Shown: positions 1 through 6,134, counted from the first letter of the stretch. The stretch: DNA of 10,749 bases from an uncultured Bacteroidales bacterium (GCA_903929065.1 CAIYTJ010000728.1:1-10749); one strand, 5' to 3'. Notes: generated from the sequence alone by a model not told the origin. Made by a program: numbers and translations.

Positions 1-368
1 ATGATTTGTTAGAAGCGTTGGATGTGTTTGTTCAGGAAAATAAATTCCCGAACAGATCGCAGGCCATTCGCCATCTGATTGAAAAAAACATCGTGGAACA
101 AAAATGGAAATGCAACAACATTGTGGCCGGAGCTATCATTCTTATTTACAATTACAATAAGAATGACATTCAGGCAAAACTAGCCGAAATTAAGAAGAAT
201 TCTATTGTCGAAATTCTTTCGGCACAGAATTTTTATATCACCGCTGAAAAAGCACTTGAAATTATTGCAGTAAAAGGTCCTTCACGGAAACTTACAGAGC
301 TTTCTGAGGCAATGATCAGCATCAAAGGTATTGAACATGGCAAACTGATTATGAGTAAAGTGGATTAA
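1..368 (+). CDS. nikR: NikR-family ribbon-helix-helix regulator, 5' end cut by window edge
   Basis: This is a partial gene. The frame is open from base 3 and enters the window inside the ribbon-helix-helix, since the residues Asp-Leu-Leu-Glu-Ala-Leu-Asp correspond to E. coli NikR residues 11-17. The TTG at 6 is therefore not the start. Counting that TTG as residue 1, the rest of the DNA-binding domain runs to about residue 30 (NRSQAIRHLIEKN) and the ACT-like tetramerisation/sensor domain runs from about 38 to 118, ending with KGIEHGKL. NikR proteins repress nickel uptake genes when nickel is bound. In a gapless alignment to the E. coli protein the four high-affinity nickel ligands are all replaced: His76 by Lys64, His87 by Asn75, His89 by Tyr77 and Cys95 by Ala83. 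The family assignment is firm, but a nickel-sensing role is doubtful. It lies 62 bp upstream of a TonB-dependent receptor gene in the same direction, which is probably its target. Confidence 0.85.
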   Translation, partial: DLLEALDVFVQENKFPNRSQAIRHLIEKNIVEQKWKCNNIVAGAIILIYNYNKNDIQAKLAEIKKNSIVEILSAQNFYITAEKALEIIAVKGPSRKLTELSEAMISIKGIEHGKLIMSKVD

Positions 369-388
369 TTTTTTTTTTGCAATAGAAG

Positions 389-421
389 TAACACGATTTT
401 GAAAATATATAACACGATTTT
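389..421 (+). promoter_or_regulatory. Candidate operator: 12-bp direct repeat at two-turn spacing
   Basis: TAACACGATTTT occurs perfectly at 389-400 and again at 410-421. The start-to-start distance is 21 bp, about two helical turns, so both copies face the same side of the DNA. The pair lies between the NikR-like gene and the start codon of the receptor gene at 431. A 5-bp-arm palindrome, ATTTTGAAAAT (396-406), straddles the first copy. This is the arrangement expected of a two-site operator, probably for the adjacent regulator. Known NikR operators are inverted rather than direct repeats, so the link is inference. No clear TAnnTTTG promoter element was found next to it. Confidence 0.5.
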
Positions 422-430
422 ACAAATAAA

Positions 431-2269
431 ATGAAACAAAAAATCTATCTAACGATTATTTTAGCATTACTTTTTCAATCCGGTTTTTCACAAAAAGTTT
501 TAAAAGACTCTGTGCAGTTGAATGATGTGGTTGTAACCGGTTCAAAAACAGGAATTTCCCGCAAAGTTGTCCCATTGTCTGTTTCGCAGATTTCTCAAAA
601 AGAAATTGAAAGCACCGGTCAAATGAACATTCTTCCGGCGTTAAACACATTCGTTCCCGGAATTTTTGTTACCGAACGGAATATCCTTGGTTTTGGCGTT
701 TCCAGCACCGGTGCCGGAGCCATTACCATGCGTGGAATCAGCAGTTCACCAAATACCGATGTGTTGGTTTTGGTAGATGGAAATCCGCAATATCAGGGCA
801 TTTTTGGTCATCCGTTGGCCGATGCGTATGTAAGTTCGGATGTTGAAAAAGTGGAAATAATCCGCGGTCCGGCATCGATTTTATATGGTTCGAATGCAAT
901 GGCCGGCGTAATTAATATTATCACCAAAAAGCAAAAAGAGGATGGATTTAAAATTAATCTTGGCGGCTCGTACGGTTCATTTAATACACAAAAATATTTT
1001 GGAACAATCGGCTATAAAAAGGACAAATTAAGTGCTTTTGCTTCAGTGAATCACGACCAAAGCGATGGAATTCGTGCCAATACCGATTTCAATATCACAA
1101 ACGGTTATGCAAAAGTTGGATACGAATTGAGCAAACAATTTAGTGCCATCGGCGATTTTAGTATTGCTAAGTTTAATGCTAATGATAATGGCCCTGTAAA
1201 TCTGCCCGCTGTTCCTTTCAACACAGATATTACCCGTGGTAAAACCTCATTATCAATTGACAACAAGTTTGAAAATTCTGAAGGCGGATTTAAAATTTAT
1301 CATAATTTTGGAACGCATATTCTGTCAAGTCATTTTTATTCGAATGATAATAACACTGGAATCATGCTTTTTCAGACGTTTAAACTAAAATCCGGAACCA
1401 ATATTACAACCGGTTTTGAGTATAAAAATTTCGGGGGAATTGCAAATGATTCAGCGATAAATAAATATGTAAACAAATCTATTAATGAACTGGCTGTTTA
1501 TGCGTATGCACAACAGACTTTGTTTGAAAAACTGACTGTAAGTGCCGGATTACGACTTGAGAATAACTCTATTTTTGGGAATGAACTGATTCCAATTGGC
1601 GGTCTGACTTATAATTTGTCAGACGTGACTACTTTTAAAGCCTCGGTTTCGAAAGGCTTCCGCAGTCCGACCATCATGGAGCTTTATTTGTATGCACCGA
1701 ATCCTGCTTTACAACCTGAACGTATGGTCAATTATGAAATTAGCTGGTTACAATCATTATTGAACAACAAATTGAATCTCGAATTAACTGCCTTCAAAGT
1801 AAAAGGAGATAACCTGATTCAGGTGGTAGCTCCTCCATTTCCAGCCAAAAGGCAGAATGTCGGTTCGTTTGACAATCAGGGAATAGAGTTTTCGGTCAAA
1901 TATGCCGTTTGCAAGAATTTATTTCTTCACGCCAATTACAGTTATCTCAATTTAAGCAAACCGGTTATAGCTGCTCCACGTCAGCAAGTGAACATCAGTG
2001 CGAATTACACGTATAAAATCTGGAATCTGAATGTTTCGACACAGTATATTGAAAAACTATATGTTTATAATGCGTCCAATCCATTTGCACCGACAATTCA
2101 AACTACTCCGGACTATTTCTTGCTAAATGCCAGATTATCAGCACGACCATTAAAACAATTAGAGATTTTTGTGGATGGAAACAACATGACAAATACTCAA
2201 TATCAGATTAACTGGGGTTATCCAATGGCGGGAATTAATTTCAATATTGGATTTAACGTGAAACTTTAA
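431..2269 (+). CDS. TonB-dependent outer-membrane receptor (BtuB/CirA-like)
   Basis: This is an outer-membrane active transporter that imports a ligand, typically a metal chelate, cobalamin or siderophore, using TonB/ExbBD energy. The 612 residues begin with a signal peptide (about 1-20, MKQKIYLTIILALLFQSGFS). A TonB-box-like segment follows (LNDVVVTG, 30-37), then the plug domain (about 44-167) with the hallmarks LVLVDGNP, VEKVEIIRGPASILYGSNAMAGVINI and a following 22-strand beta-barrel. The barrel contains the conserved FKASVSKGFRSPT segment and ends in NIGFNVKL. The length is close to BtuB, and the N-terminal carboxypeptidase-like domain seen in SusC-type receptors is absent, which argues for a small ligand rather than a glycan. 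The ATG at 431 is chosen because the signal peptide starts there. The upstream NikR-like gene suggests a metal or metal-complex substrate (inference). NikR-controlled TonB receptors are known in Helicobacter. Confidence 0.92.
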   Translation: MKQKIYLTIILALLFQSGFSQKVLKDSVQLNDVVVTGSKTGISRKVVPLSVSQISQKEIESTGQMNILPALNTFVPGIFVTERNILGFGVSSTGAGAITMRGISSSPNTDVLVLVDGNPQYQGIFGHPLADAYVSSDVEKVEIIRGPASILYGSNAMAGVINIITKKQKEDGFKINLGGSYGSFNTQKYFGTIGYKKDKLSAFASVNHDQSDGIRANTDFNITNGYAKVGYELSKQFSAIGDFSIAKFNANDNGPVNLPAVPFNTDITRGKTSLSIDNKFENSEGGFKIYHNFGTHILSSHFYSNDNNTGIMLFQTFKLKSGTNITTGFEYKNFGGIANDSAINKYVNKSINELAVYAYAQQTLFEKLTVSAGLRLENNSIFGNELIPIGGLTYNLSDVTTFKASVSKGFRSPTIMELYLYAPNPALQPERMVNYEISWLQSLLNNKLNLELTAFKVKGDNLIQVVAPPFPAKRQNVGSFDNQGIEFSVKYAVCKNLFLHANYSYLNLSKPVIAAPRQQVNISANYTYKIWNLNVSTQYIEKLYVYNASNPFAPTIQTTPDYFLLNARLSARPLKQLEIFVDGNNMTNTQYQINWGYPMAGINFNIGFNVKL

Positions 2270-2296
2270 CTTCTCGATTAGAGAAATATTTCATTA

Positions 2297-2330
2297 TTTA
2301 GTATTATTATGAAAAATATATGTAATTTTG
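2297..2330 (+). promoter_or_regulatory. Bacteroidota-type promoter for the DUF5652 gene
   Basis: TAATTTTG at 2323-2330 matches the Bacteroidota -7 consensus TAnnTTTG exactly. A weak -33 candidate, TTTAG, lies at 2297-2301 with 21 bp between. Transcription would start a few bases after 2330, which excludes the TTG at 2328 as a start codon and supports the ATG at 2400. Confidence 0.5.
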
Positions 2331-2399
2331 AAGCGTAAATCTCAATATTTTTTTGAGAAACAAATCAAATCTTATTTTTCACCTTTAATACTTATTATC

Positions 2400-2621
2400 A
2401 TGAATAATCTCGAAAATTTTCATTGGAAAATGGCGCCTTATGAAATTCCCATTTTGTTGCTTATTCTCTGGGATTTAACCTGGAAAGTGGTAGCCATGTG
2501 GAAATCGGCGCAAAACAAGCAAATCGTTTGGTTCATCTGTATCGCGTTATTAAACACGCTTGGAATTTTGCCCATTATCTACATTTTATTGGGCAAAAAG
2601 AAAAAGATGGCAACTGAATAA
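2400..2621 (+). CDS. Small two-helix membrane protein, DUF5652 family
   Basis: This 73-residue protein has two hydrophobic segments (about 15-34 and 41-63) separated by a short polar turn (KSAQNKQ) and ends in a lysine cluster (KKKK) after the second helix. The phrases LWDLTWKVVAMWKSA and WFICIALLNTLGILPIIYI are characteristic of DUF5652, a family of unknown function often about this size. The in-frame ORF extends upstream to a TTG at 2328, but that codon sits inside the -7 promoter element and the extra residues are not family-like. The ATG at 2400 is therefore used. By topology it is an inner-membrane protein. It has its own promoter and a weak hairpin after the stop, so it is probably transcribed alone. 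No specific role can be inferred from the neighbours. Confidence 0.8.
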   Translation: MNNLENFHWKMAPYEIPILLLILWDLTWKVVAMWKSAQNKQIVWFICIALLNTLGILPIIYILLGKKKKMATE

Positions 2622-2641
2622 CAATTCGTAGAAATTGTTTT
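2620..2641 (+). terminator. Weak hairpin overlapping the DUF5652 stop codon
   Basis: AACAATT (2620-2626) pairs with AATTGTT (2633-2639) around a 6-nt loop and is followed by only two T residues. The stem is AT-rich and the T-run is short, so termination would be inefficient. It is listed because nothing better separates this gene from the attenuator-controlled operon downstream. Confidence 0.3.
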
Positions 2642-2696
2642 GATTTGAGGCATAAAGCAACTGATTTGAAATAAATTTGAACTTTTTCTTTTCAAA

Positions 2697-2729
2697 TTGG
2701 TTTTATTTATCAAATTATTATTACTTTTG
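2697..2729 (+). promoter_or_regulatory. Promoter of the aromatic amino acid operon
   Basis: TACTTTTG at 2722-2729 is an exact TAnnTTTG -7 element. TTGG at 2697-2700 serves as a -33 element with 21 bp between them, within the spacing reported for Bacteroides promoters. Transcription would begin around 2733-2737, giving a leader transcript of roughly 185 nt before the pheA start. That leader is long enough to hold the leader peptide and attenuator described below. Confidence 0.7.
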
Positions 2730-2759
2730 CAACGTCGAATTGAAACGACAGACTTTATT

Positions 2760-2813
2760 ATGGTGAATCGATTTTTTACATACTTTTATTTTTACTTTTA
2801 CTTTAAAGGGTGA
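2760..2813 (+). CDS. pheL: Phe/Tyr-rich leader peptide of the pheA attenuator
   Basis: This 17-codon reading frame starts at an ATG about 25 nt after the predicted transcription start and ends at TGA 2811-2813. It encodes MVNRFFTYFYFYFYFKG, which has six Phe (all TTT) and four Tyr, with a run of alternating Tyr and Phe from residues 8 to 15. Such composition directly upstream of a prephenate dehydratase gene is the signature of a ribosome-mediated attenuator leader, as in enterobacterial pheA. The stop codon directly abuts the antiterminator strand at 2814. A ribosome that completes the peptide would therefore mask that strand, whereas one stalled early in the aromatic run for lack of charged tRNA would leave it free. 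The peptide itself probably has no other function. The region is T-rich, so some Phe codons are expected by chance, but the in-frame Tyr/Phe alternation plus the hairpins make chance unlikely. Confidence 0.85.
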   Translation: MVNRFFTYFYFYFYFKG

Positions 2814-2898
2814 GAGCAGGAATTTCTTTATGTAAAAAACAAAATATAATTACAGAAAAAACATGAAATCCTGCTCGAAAATTCGAGCAGGATTTTTT
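2814..2898 (+). promoter_or_regulatory. Attenuator: alternative antiterminator and terminator hairpins
   Basis: Three strands can pair in two exclusive ways. Strand A (2814-2821, GAGCAGGA) is the exact complement of strand B (2869-2876, TCCTGCTC). Three more pairs (AAA 2866-2868 with TTT 2823-2825) form beyond a single bulged A. Strand B extended (2866-2877) pairs perfectly over 12 bp with strand C (2884-2895), leaving a 6-nt loop and a run of six T at 2893-2898, which is an intrinsic terminator. A:B pairing removes strand B from the terminator. With the leader peptide ending at 2813, a ribosome at the stop codon covers A so B:C forms and transcription ends. A ribosome held on upstream Phe/Tyr codons frees A, and transcription reads into pheA. 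Confidence 0.85.
2866..2898 (+). terminator. Attenuator terminator hairpin upstream of pheA
   Basis: A 12-bp perfect stem (2866-2877 with 2884-2895), loop 2878-2883, and T-run 2893-2898 end 22 bp before the pheA start codon at 2920. It is the strongest hairpin in the leader. It is in a regulatory rather than a gene-end position, because the only reading frame ahead of it since the promoter is the leader peptide. Confidence 0.85.
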
Positions 2899-2919
2899 AT
2901 TATCAGTAAAAACGAGTTT

Positions 2920-3765
2920 ATGAAAAAAGTAGCTATTCAGGGTGTCAGCGGAGCTTTTCACGAAATTGCAGCACGTCAGTTTTTTCAGGGTGAGGAAATT
3001 GAAGTATTGCCTTGCATTACGTTTAAAGATTTATTTAAAGCATTGGCCGAAGACGAAACGTTGCTCGGAATAATCGCCATCGAAAACACGATTGCAGGAA
3101 GCCTTTTACAAAATCATAATTTATTGAAAGAAAGCGGCTGCATGATTGTTGGAGAACATAAACTTCGCATTGAACATAACTTGGTGGCGCTTCCGGGACA
3201 GAAAATTGAGAAAATAAAAGAGGTTTACTCCCACCCGATTGCGTTGATGCAATGCGAGGATTTTTTGGATAATCATAAACATATAAAAGCAATTGAAAGC
3301 GAAGATACGGCACTGTCAGCCAAAGAAATTGCAGACAATCAACTTACCAAACGTGCCGCTATATGCAGTTCGCTGGCAGCCGAAAAATACGGTCTTCAAA
3401 TTCTGGCCAAAGGAATTGAAACCAACAAACGTAATTTTACCCGATTTTTAATTATCTCCGAACCTGCTTTGGCTGCTGAATTAACCCGCGAAATTGAATT
3501 AAATAAATCGTCGATGGTTTTCACGCTGCCGCACGAAGAAGGCAGTTTGGCAAAAGTGCTTTCCATTCTGTCGTTTTATCACGTCAACCTCACTAAAATC
3601 CAATCGTTGCCCATCATCGGCCATGAATGGGAATATCAGTTTTATATCAACCTGACGTTTGATAATTACGACCGTTACCGGCAATCGCTCGACGCCATCC
3701 GCCCGCTGACCCGCGATTTTCAGATTTTAGGCGAATACAAAGAAGCAAAAACACCAACGGATTGA
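2920..3765 (+). CDS. pheA: Prephenate dehydratase with C-terminal ACT domain
   Basis: The enzyme converts prephenate to phenylpyruvate, the committed step to phenylalanine, in the cytoplasm. The 281 residues comprise a PDT catalytic domain (about 1-185) and an ACT regulatory domain (about 197-272). Visible catalytic-domain motifs are AIQGVSGAFHE (5-15), ENTIAGSLLQNHNLL (55-69), SHPIALMQC (104-112) and the TRF motif (174-176, NFTRFLII). In the ACT domain the Phe-binding GALA motif appears as GSLA (209-212 region) and ESRP appears as QSLP (228-231). There is no fused chorismate mutase; that activity is encoded two genes downstream. The ATG at 2920 gives the family-typical N-terminus. An in-frame ATG at 2863 would add 19 residues encoded by the attenuator terminator and is rejected. 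Expression is probably controlled by the Phe/Tyr leader attenuator upstream. Confidence 0.95.
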   Translation: MKKVAIQGVSGAFHEIAARQFFQGEEIEVLPCITFKDLFKALAEDETLLGIIAIENTIAGSLLQNHNLLKESGCMIVGEHKLRIEHNLVALPGQKIEKIKEVYSHPIALMQCEDFLDNHKHIKAIESEDTALSAKEIADNQLTKRAAICSSLAAEKYGLQILAKGIETNKRNFTRFLIISEPALAAELTREIELNKSSMVFTLPHEEGSLAKVLSILSFYHVNLTKIQSLPIIGHEWEYQFYINLTFDNYDRYRQSLDAIRPLTRDFQILGEYKEAKTPTD

Positions 3766-3797
3766 TTTTAGATTGATGATTTTAGATTGAAGATTGA
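3764..3797 (+). repeat. Tandem 14-bp AT-rich repeat
   Basis: GATTTTAGATTGAT at 3764-3777 is followed directly by GATTTTAGATTGA at 3778-3790 and a partial third unit (AGATTGA, 3791-3797). The array begins inside the pheA stop codon. It resembles the AT-rich spacer repeats found elsewhere in this window. Confidence 0.6.
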
Positions 3798-3807
3798 AAT
3801 TAATATC

Positions 3808-3854
3808 GGCGAAGCCAACTATCGTGACCAAAGGGAGCAACTATCGTCGAAGGC
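3808..3854 (+). repeat. Imperfect direct repeat in the pheA-aminotransferase spacer
   Basis: CAACTATCGT occurs at 3816-3825 and 3838-3847 (22-bp period). The pair is flanked by related GCGAAG and CGAAGG segments at 3809-3814 and 3848-3853. The GC-rich character contrasts with the surrounding AT-rich spacer. It may be a fragment of a dispersed modular repeat. No protein-coding or clear hairpin potential was seen. Confidence 0.5.
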
Positions 3855-3870
3855 AAATAACTAAATAAAA

Positions 3871-5022
3871 ATGAATATAAAACCAGCAAACAGACTGAAC
3901 AGTGTTTCAGAATATTACTTTTCGGCAAAGCTCCGCGAAGTGGCGGAAATGAATGCTACCGGAAAAAATGTAATCAACCTGGGCATAGGAAACCCTGATT
4001 TACCGCCCTCAGAAGCCACCATTAAAGCGCTTTGCGATGAAGCACAGAAATCGAATGTTCATGGATATCAAAGTTATGTTGGCATTCCAGAACTTCGGAA
4101 AGGTTTTGCCGATTGGTATAAAAAGTGGTATAACGTTGACCTGAATCCGGCGACTGAAATACAGCCGTTAATTGGCTCGAAAGAAGGAATTTTGCATATC
4201 ACACTGGCTTTTGTGAATCCGAGCGACAGCGTGTTGGTGCCAAATCCGGGTTATCCGACGTATACTTCGGCCAGCCGAATTTGCGAAGCGAATATCATTT
4301 CGTACGATTTAGATGAAAACAACGACTGGCAGCCCGATTTTGAAGCGTTAGAAAAAATGGATTTATCATCCGTAAAACTGATGTGGGTGAATTACCCGAA
4401 TATGCCGACCGGTGCTAATGCCTCGGTAGTATTATACCAAAAGCTGGTCACTTTTGGCAAAAAACACAGTATTGTGATTTGCAACGACAATCCATACAGT
4501 TTTATTCTAAACGATGAAAAACTCAGCATTTTGTCGGTGGAAGGCGCCAAAGATATTTGTATTGAAATGAATTCGATGAGCAAGGCGCATAATATGGCCG
4601 GTTGGCGTATGGCTATGCTGGCTACCAATCCGCAGTTTGTGCAATGGATTCTGAATGTAAAATCAAATGTCGATTCCGGTATGTTTCGCCCCATGATGGT
4701 GGCGGCCGCTGTTGCTTTGCAAAATTCCGAAGAATGGCACGCTGAAATGAACAGGGTTTATGCAAAACGACGCAGTGTTGCTTACCAAATAATGGATGCG
4801 CTTGATTGCAAGTATGACACCAAACAGGTCGGGATGTTTATCTGGGCTAAAATTCCGGCAAAATATAAAGATTCCGGCGAACTGGCTGATGAAATATTGT
4901 ACGGAAAAAATGTTTTCATTACGCCCGGTTTTATTTTTGGCGACAAAGGAAACCGGTTTATCCGTATTTCACTTTGCTGTCCGGAACTGATACTCGAAGA
5001 AGCACTTAAAAGAATTAGTTGA
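3871..5022 (+). CDS. Class I PLP-dependent aminotransferase, probably aromatic
   Basis: This is a 383-residue fold-type I aminotransferase of the aspartate/tyrosine/aromatic group. Visible landmarks are LGIGNPDLPPSE (37-48), NPGYPTY (125-131), YPNMPTG (175-181, containing the substrate-side Asn177), D206 and Y209 in CNDNPYSF that contact PLP, the Schiff-base lysine K238 in SMSKAHNMAGWRM, and the carboxylate-binding arginine R365 in FIRISL. The sequence also resembles LL-diaminopimelate aminotransferases, so substrate cannot be assigned from sequence alone. The position between pheA and DAHP synthase/chorismate mutase in one transcription unit makes transamination of phenylpyruvate, 4-hydroxyphenylpyruvate or prephenate the likely role (inference from context). 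The ATG at 3871 gives a full-length N-terminus. The 105-bp upstream spacer holds repeats but no evident promoter or terminator. Confidence 0.9.
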   Translation: MNIKPANRLNSVSEYYFSAKLREVAEMNATGKNVINLGIGNPDLPPSEATIKALCDEAQKSNVHGYQSYVGIPELRKGFADWYKKWYNVDLNPATEIQPLIGSKEGILHITLAFVNPSDSVLVPNPGYPTYTSASRICEANIISYDLDENNDWQPDFEALEKMDLSSVKLMWVNYPNMPTGANASVVLYQKLVTFGKKHSIVICNDNPYSFILNDEKLSILSVEGAKDICIEMNSMSKAHNMAGWRMAMLATNPQFVQWILNVKSNVDSGMFRPMMVAAAVALQNSEEWHAEMNRVYAKRRSVAYQIMDALDCKYDTKQVGMFIWAKIPAKYKDSGELADEILYGKNVFITPGFIFGDKGNRFIRISLCCPELILEEALKRIS

Positions 5023-5036
5023 TTGGTGAATCTGAC

Positions 5037-5067
5037 AATCGTAAATTGTAAATTTAAAATCGTAAAT
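5037..5067 (+). repeat. Short AT-rich spacer repeat, copy 1
   Basis: AATCGTAAAT occurs at 5037-5046 and 5058-5067 (21-bp period), with ATTGTAAATT at 5045-5054 between. The 5045-5067 block recurs with one extra base, inverted, at 7611-7634. It fills most of the 53-bp spacer before the DAHP synthase start. Confidence 0.6.
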
Positions 5068-5075
5068 AATAAAAT

Positions 5076-6134
5076 ATGGAACTAGAATCAATATTATTAC
5101 CCGGTGTTGACGCCAGGCGTCCTATCGTAATTGCCGGTCCGTGCAGCGCGGAAACAGAAGAACAGGTTATGGAAACAGCACGCGGACTGGCTTCGCGCGG
5201 CATCAAAATTTTCCGTGCCGGAATATGGAAACCACGTACCAAACCCGGGGGTTTTGAAGGAAACGGCGTGACTGCCTTGCCGTGGCTTCAACGGGTGAAA
5301 GCAGAACTGGGCATGTACACCGCTGTGGAAGTGGCTAATGCGGCTCATGTCCGCGATTGTCTGGCACACGATGTAGATATTTTATGGATCGGCGCCCGCA
5401 CTTCGGCCAATCCGTTTGCCGTGCAGGAAATTGCCGACGCGTTGGAAGGAATTGACATACCTGTTTTTATCAAAAATCCGGTAAATCCCGATTTAGACTT
5501 GTGGATTGGCGCCATTGAGCGTGTTCACAACGCCGGTATTCGCCGCATTGCAGCCATTCACCGTGGTTTCAGCACATTCGACAAAAAGATTTACCGCAAT
5601 TTGCCGCAATGGCATATCCCGATTGAGCTTCACCGCCAGTTGCCCAACCTGCCGATTATTTGCGACCCGAGCCATATCGGCGGAAAGCGCGAACTGATTG
5701 CTCCACTTTGCCAGCAAGCTATGGATCTGAATTTTGACGGGTTGATTATCGAATCACATTGCAATCCGGACAAAGCCTGGAGCGACGCTGCACAACAGGT
5801 TACACCGGAAGTGTTGGATTTTATTTTAAACCATATCGTTATCCGCGACATGTCACAAAGTACCGAGAGCCTGACAGCACTGCGCCGCCAGATTGACGAA
5901 CTGGACAATAGTTTACTCGAATTGCTTGCCCGCCGGATGCGTGTTTCCGACGAAATAGGAATTTATAAAAAAGAGCACAATATGCCCATTTTGCAGGCTC
6001 AACGGTACGATGAAATCCTGAAAAACAGAATATCCCAAGCCGAAGAAATGAATATGGACGGTGAATTTATGAAAACCGTACTGGTGGCCATTCACGAAGA
6101 ATCCGTACGGCATCAGCAGGAAATAATGAAATAG
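5076..6134 (+). CDS. Bifunctional DAHP synthase / chorismate mutase (type II fusion)
   Basis: This 352-residue enzyme catalyses the first step of the shikimate pathway (phosphoenolpyruvate plus erythrose 4-phosphate to DAHP) and the rearrangement of chorismate to prephenate. Residues 1 to about 255 form a KDO8P-synthase-like (type I-beta) DAHP synthase barrel with AGPCSAE (20-26), WKPRT (51-55), GARTS (106-110), IHRGFS (161-166), DPSHIGGKR (197-205) and IESH (225-228). Likely metal ligands are C23, H200, E226 and D237. Residues about 262-348 form an AroQ-type chorismate mutase with R270, R287, K298 and Q347 at the positions of E. coli R11, R28, K39 and Q88. There is no N-terminal regulatory domain. 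In homologous C-terminal fusions, such as that of Prevotella, the mutase domain binds prephenate and feeds back on the synthase. It is the last gene of the operon. Confidence 0.95.
   Translation: MELESILLPGVDARRPIVIAGPCSAETEEQVMETARGLASRGIKIFRAGIWKPRTKPGGFEGNGVTALPWLQRVKAELGMYTAVEVANAAHVRDCLAHDVDILWIGARTSANPFAVQEIADALEGIDIPVFIKNPVNPDLDLWIGAIERVHNAGIRRIAAIHRGFSTFDKKIYRNLPQWHIPIELHRQLPNLPIICDPSHIGGKRELIAPLCQQAMDLNFDGLIIESHCNPDKAWSDAAQQVTPEVLDFILNHIVIRDMSQSTESLTALRRQIDELDNSLLELLARRMRVSDEIGIYKKEHNMPILQAQRYDEILKNRISQAEEMNMDGEFMKTVLVAIHEESVRHQQEIMK

Noticed and set aside
1..12. ATG at position 1 as a gene start
   Set aside because: It is followed by an in-frame TAG at 10-12; the real NikR-like frame is open to the left edge.
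2271..2285. TTCTC/GAGAA hairpin after the receptor gene as a terminator
   Set aside because: Only a 5-bp stem with no T-run; too weak to call.
2328..2399. TTG at 2328 as start of the DUF5652 protein
   Set aside because: The codon lies inside an exact TAnnTTTG promoter element, and the added residues do not look like the family; the ATG at 2400 fits length and domain.
2863..2919. In-frame ATG at 2863 that would extend PheA by 19 residues
   Set aside because: The extension is encoded by the attenuator terminator stem and loop, and the family N-terminus (KKVAIQGVSG) begins at the ATG at 2920.
4392..4694. Minus-strand 100-residue open frame inside the aminotransferase gene
   Set aside because: A shadow of a clearly real plus-strand gene, with no recognisable domain or start context.
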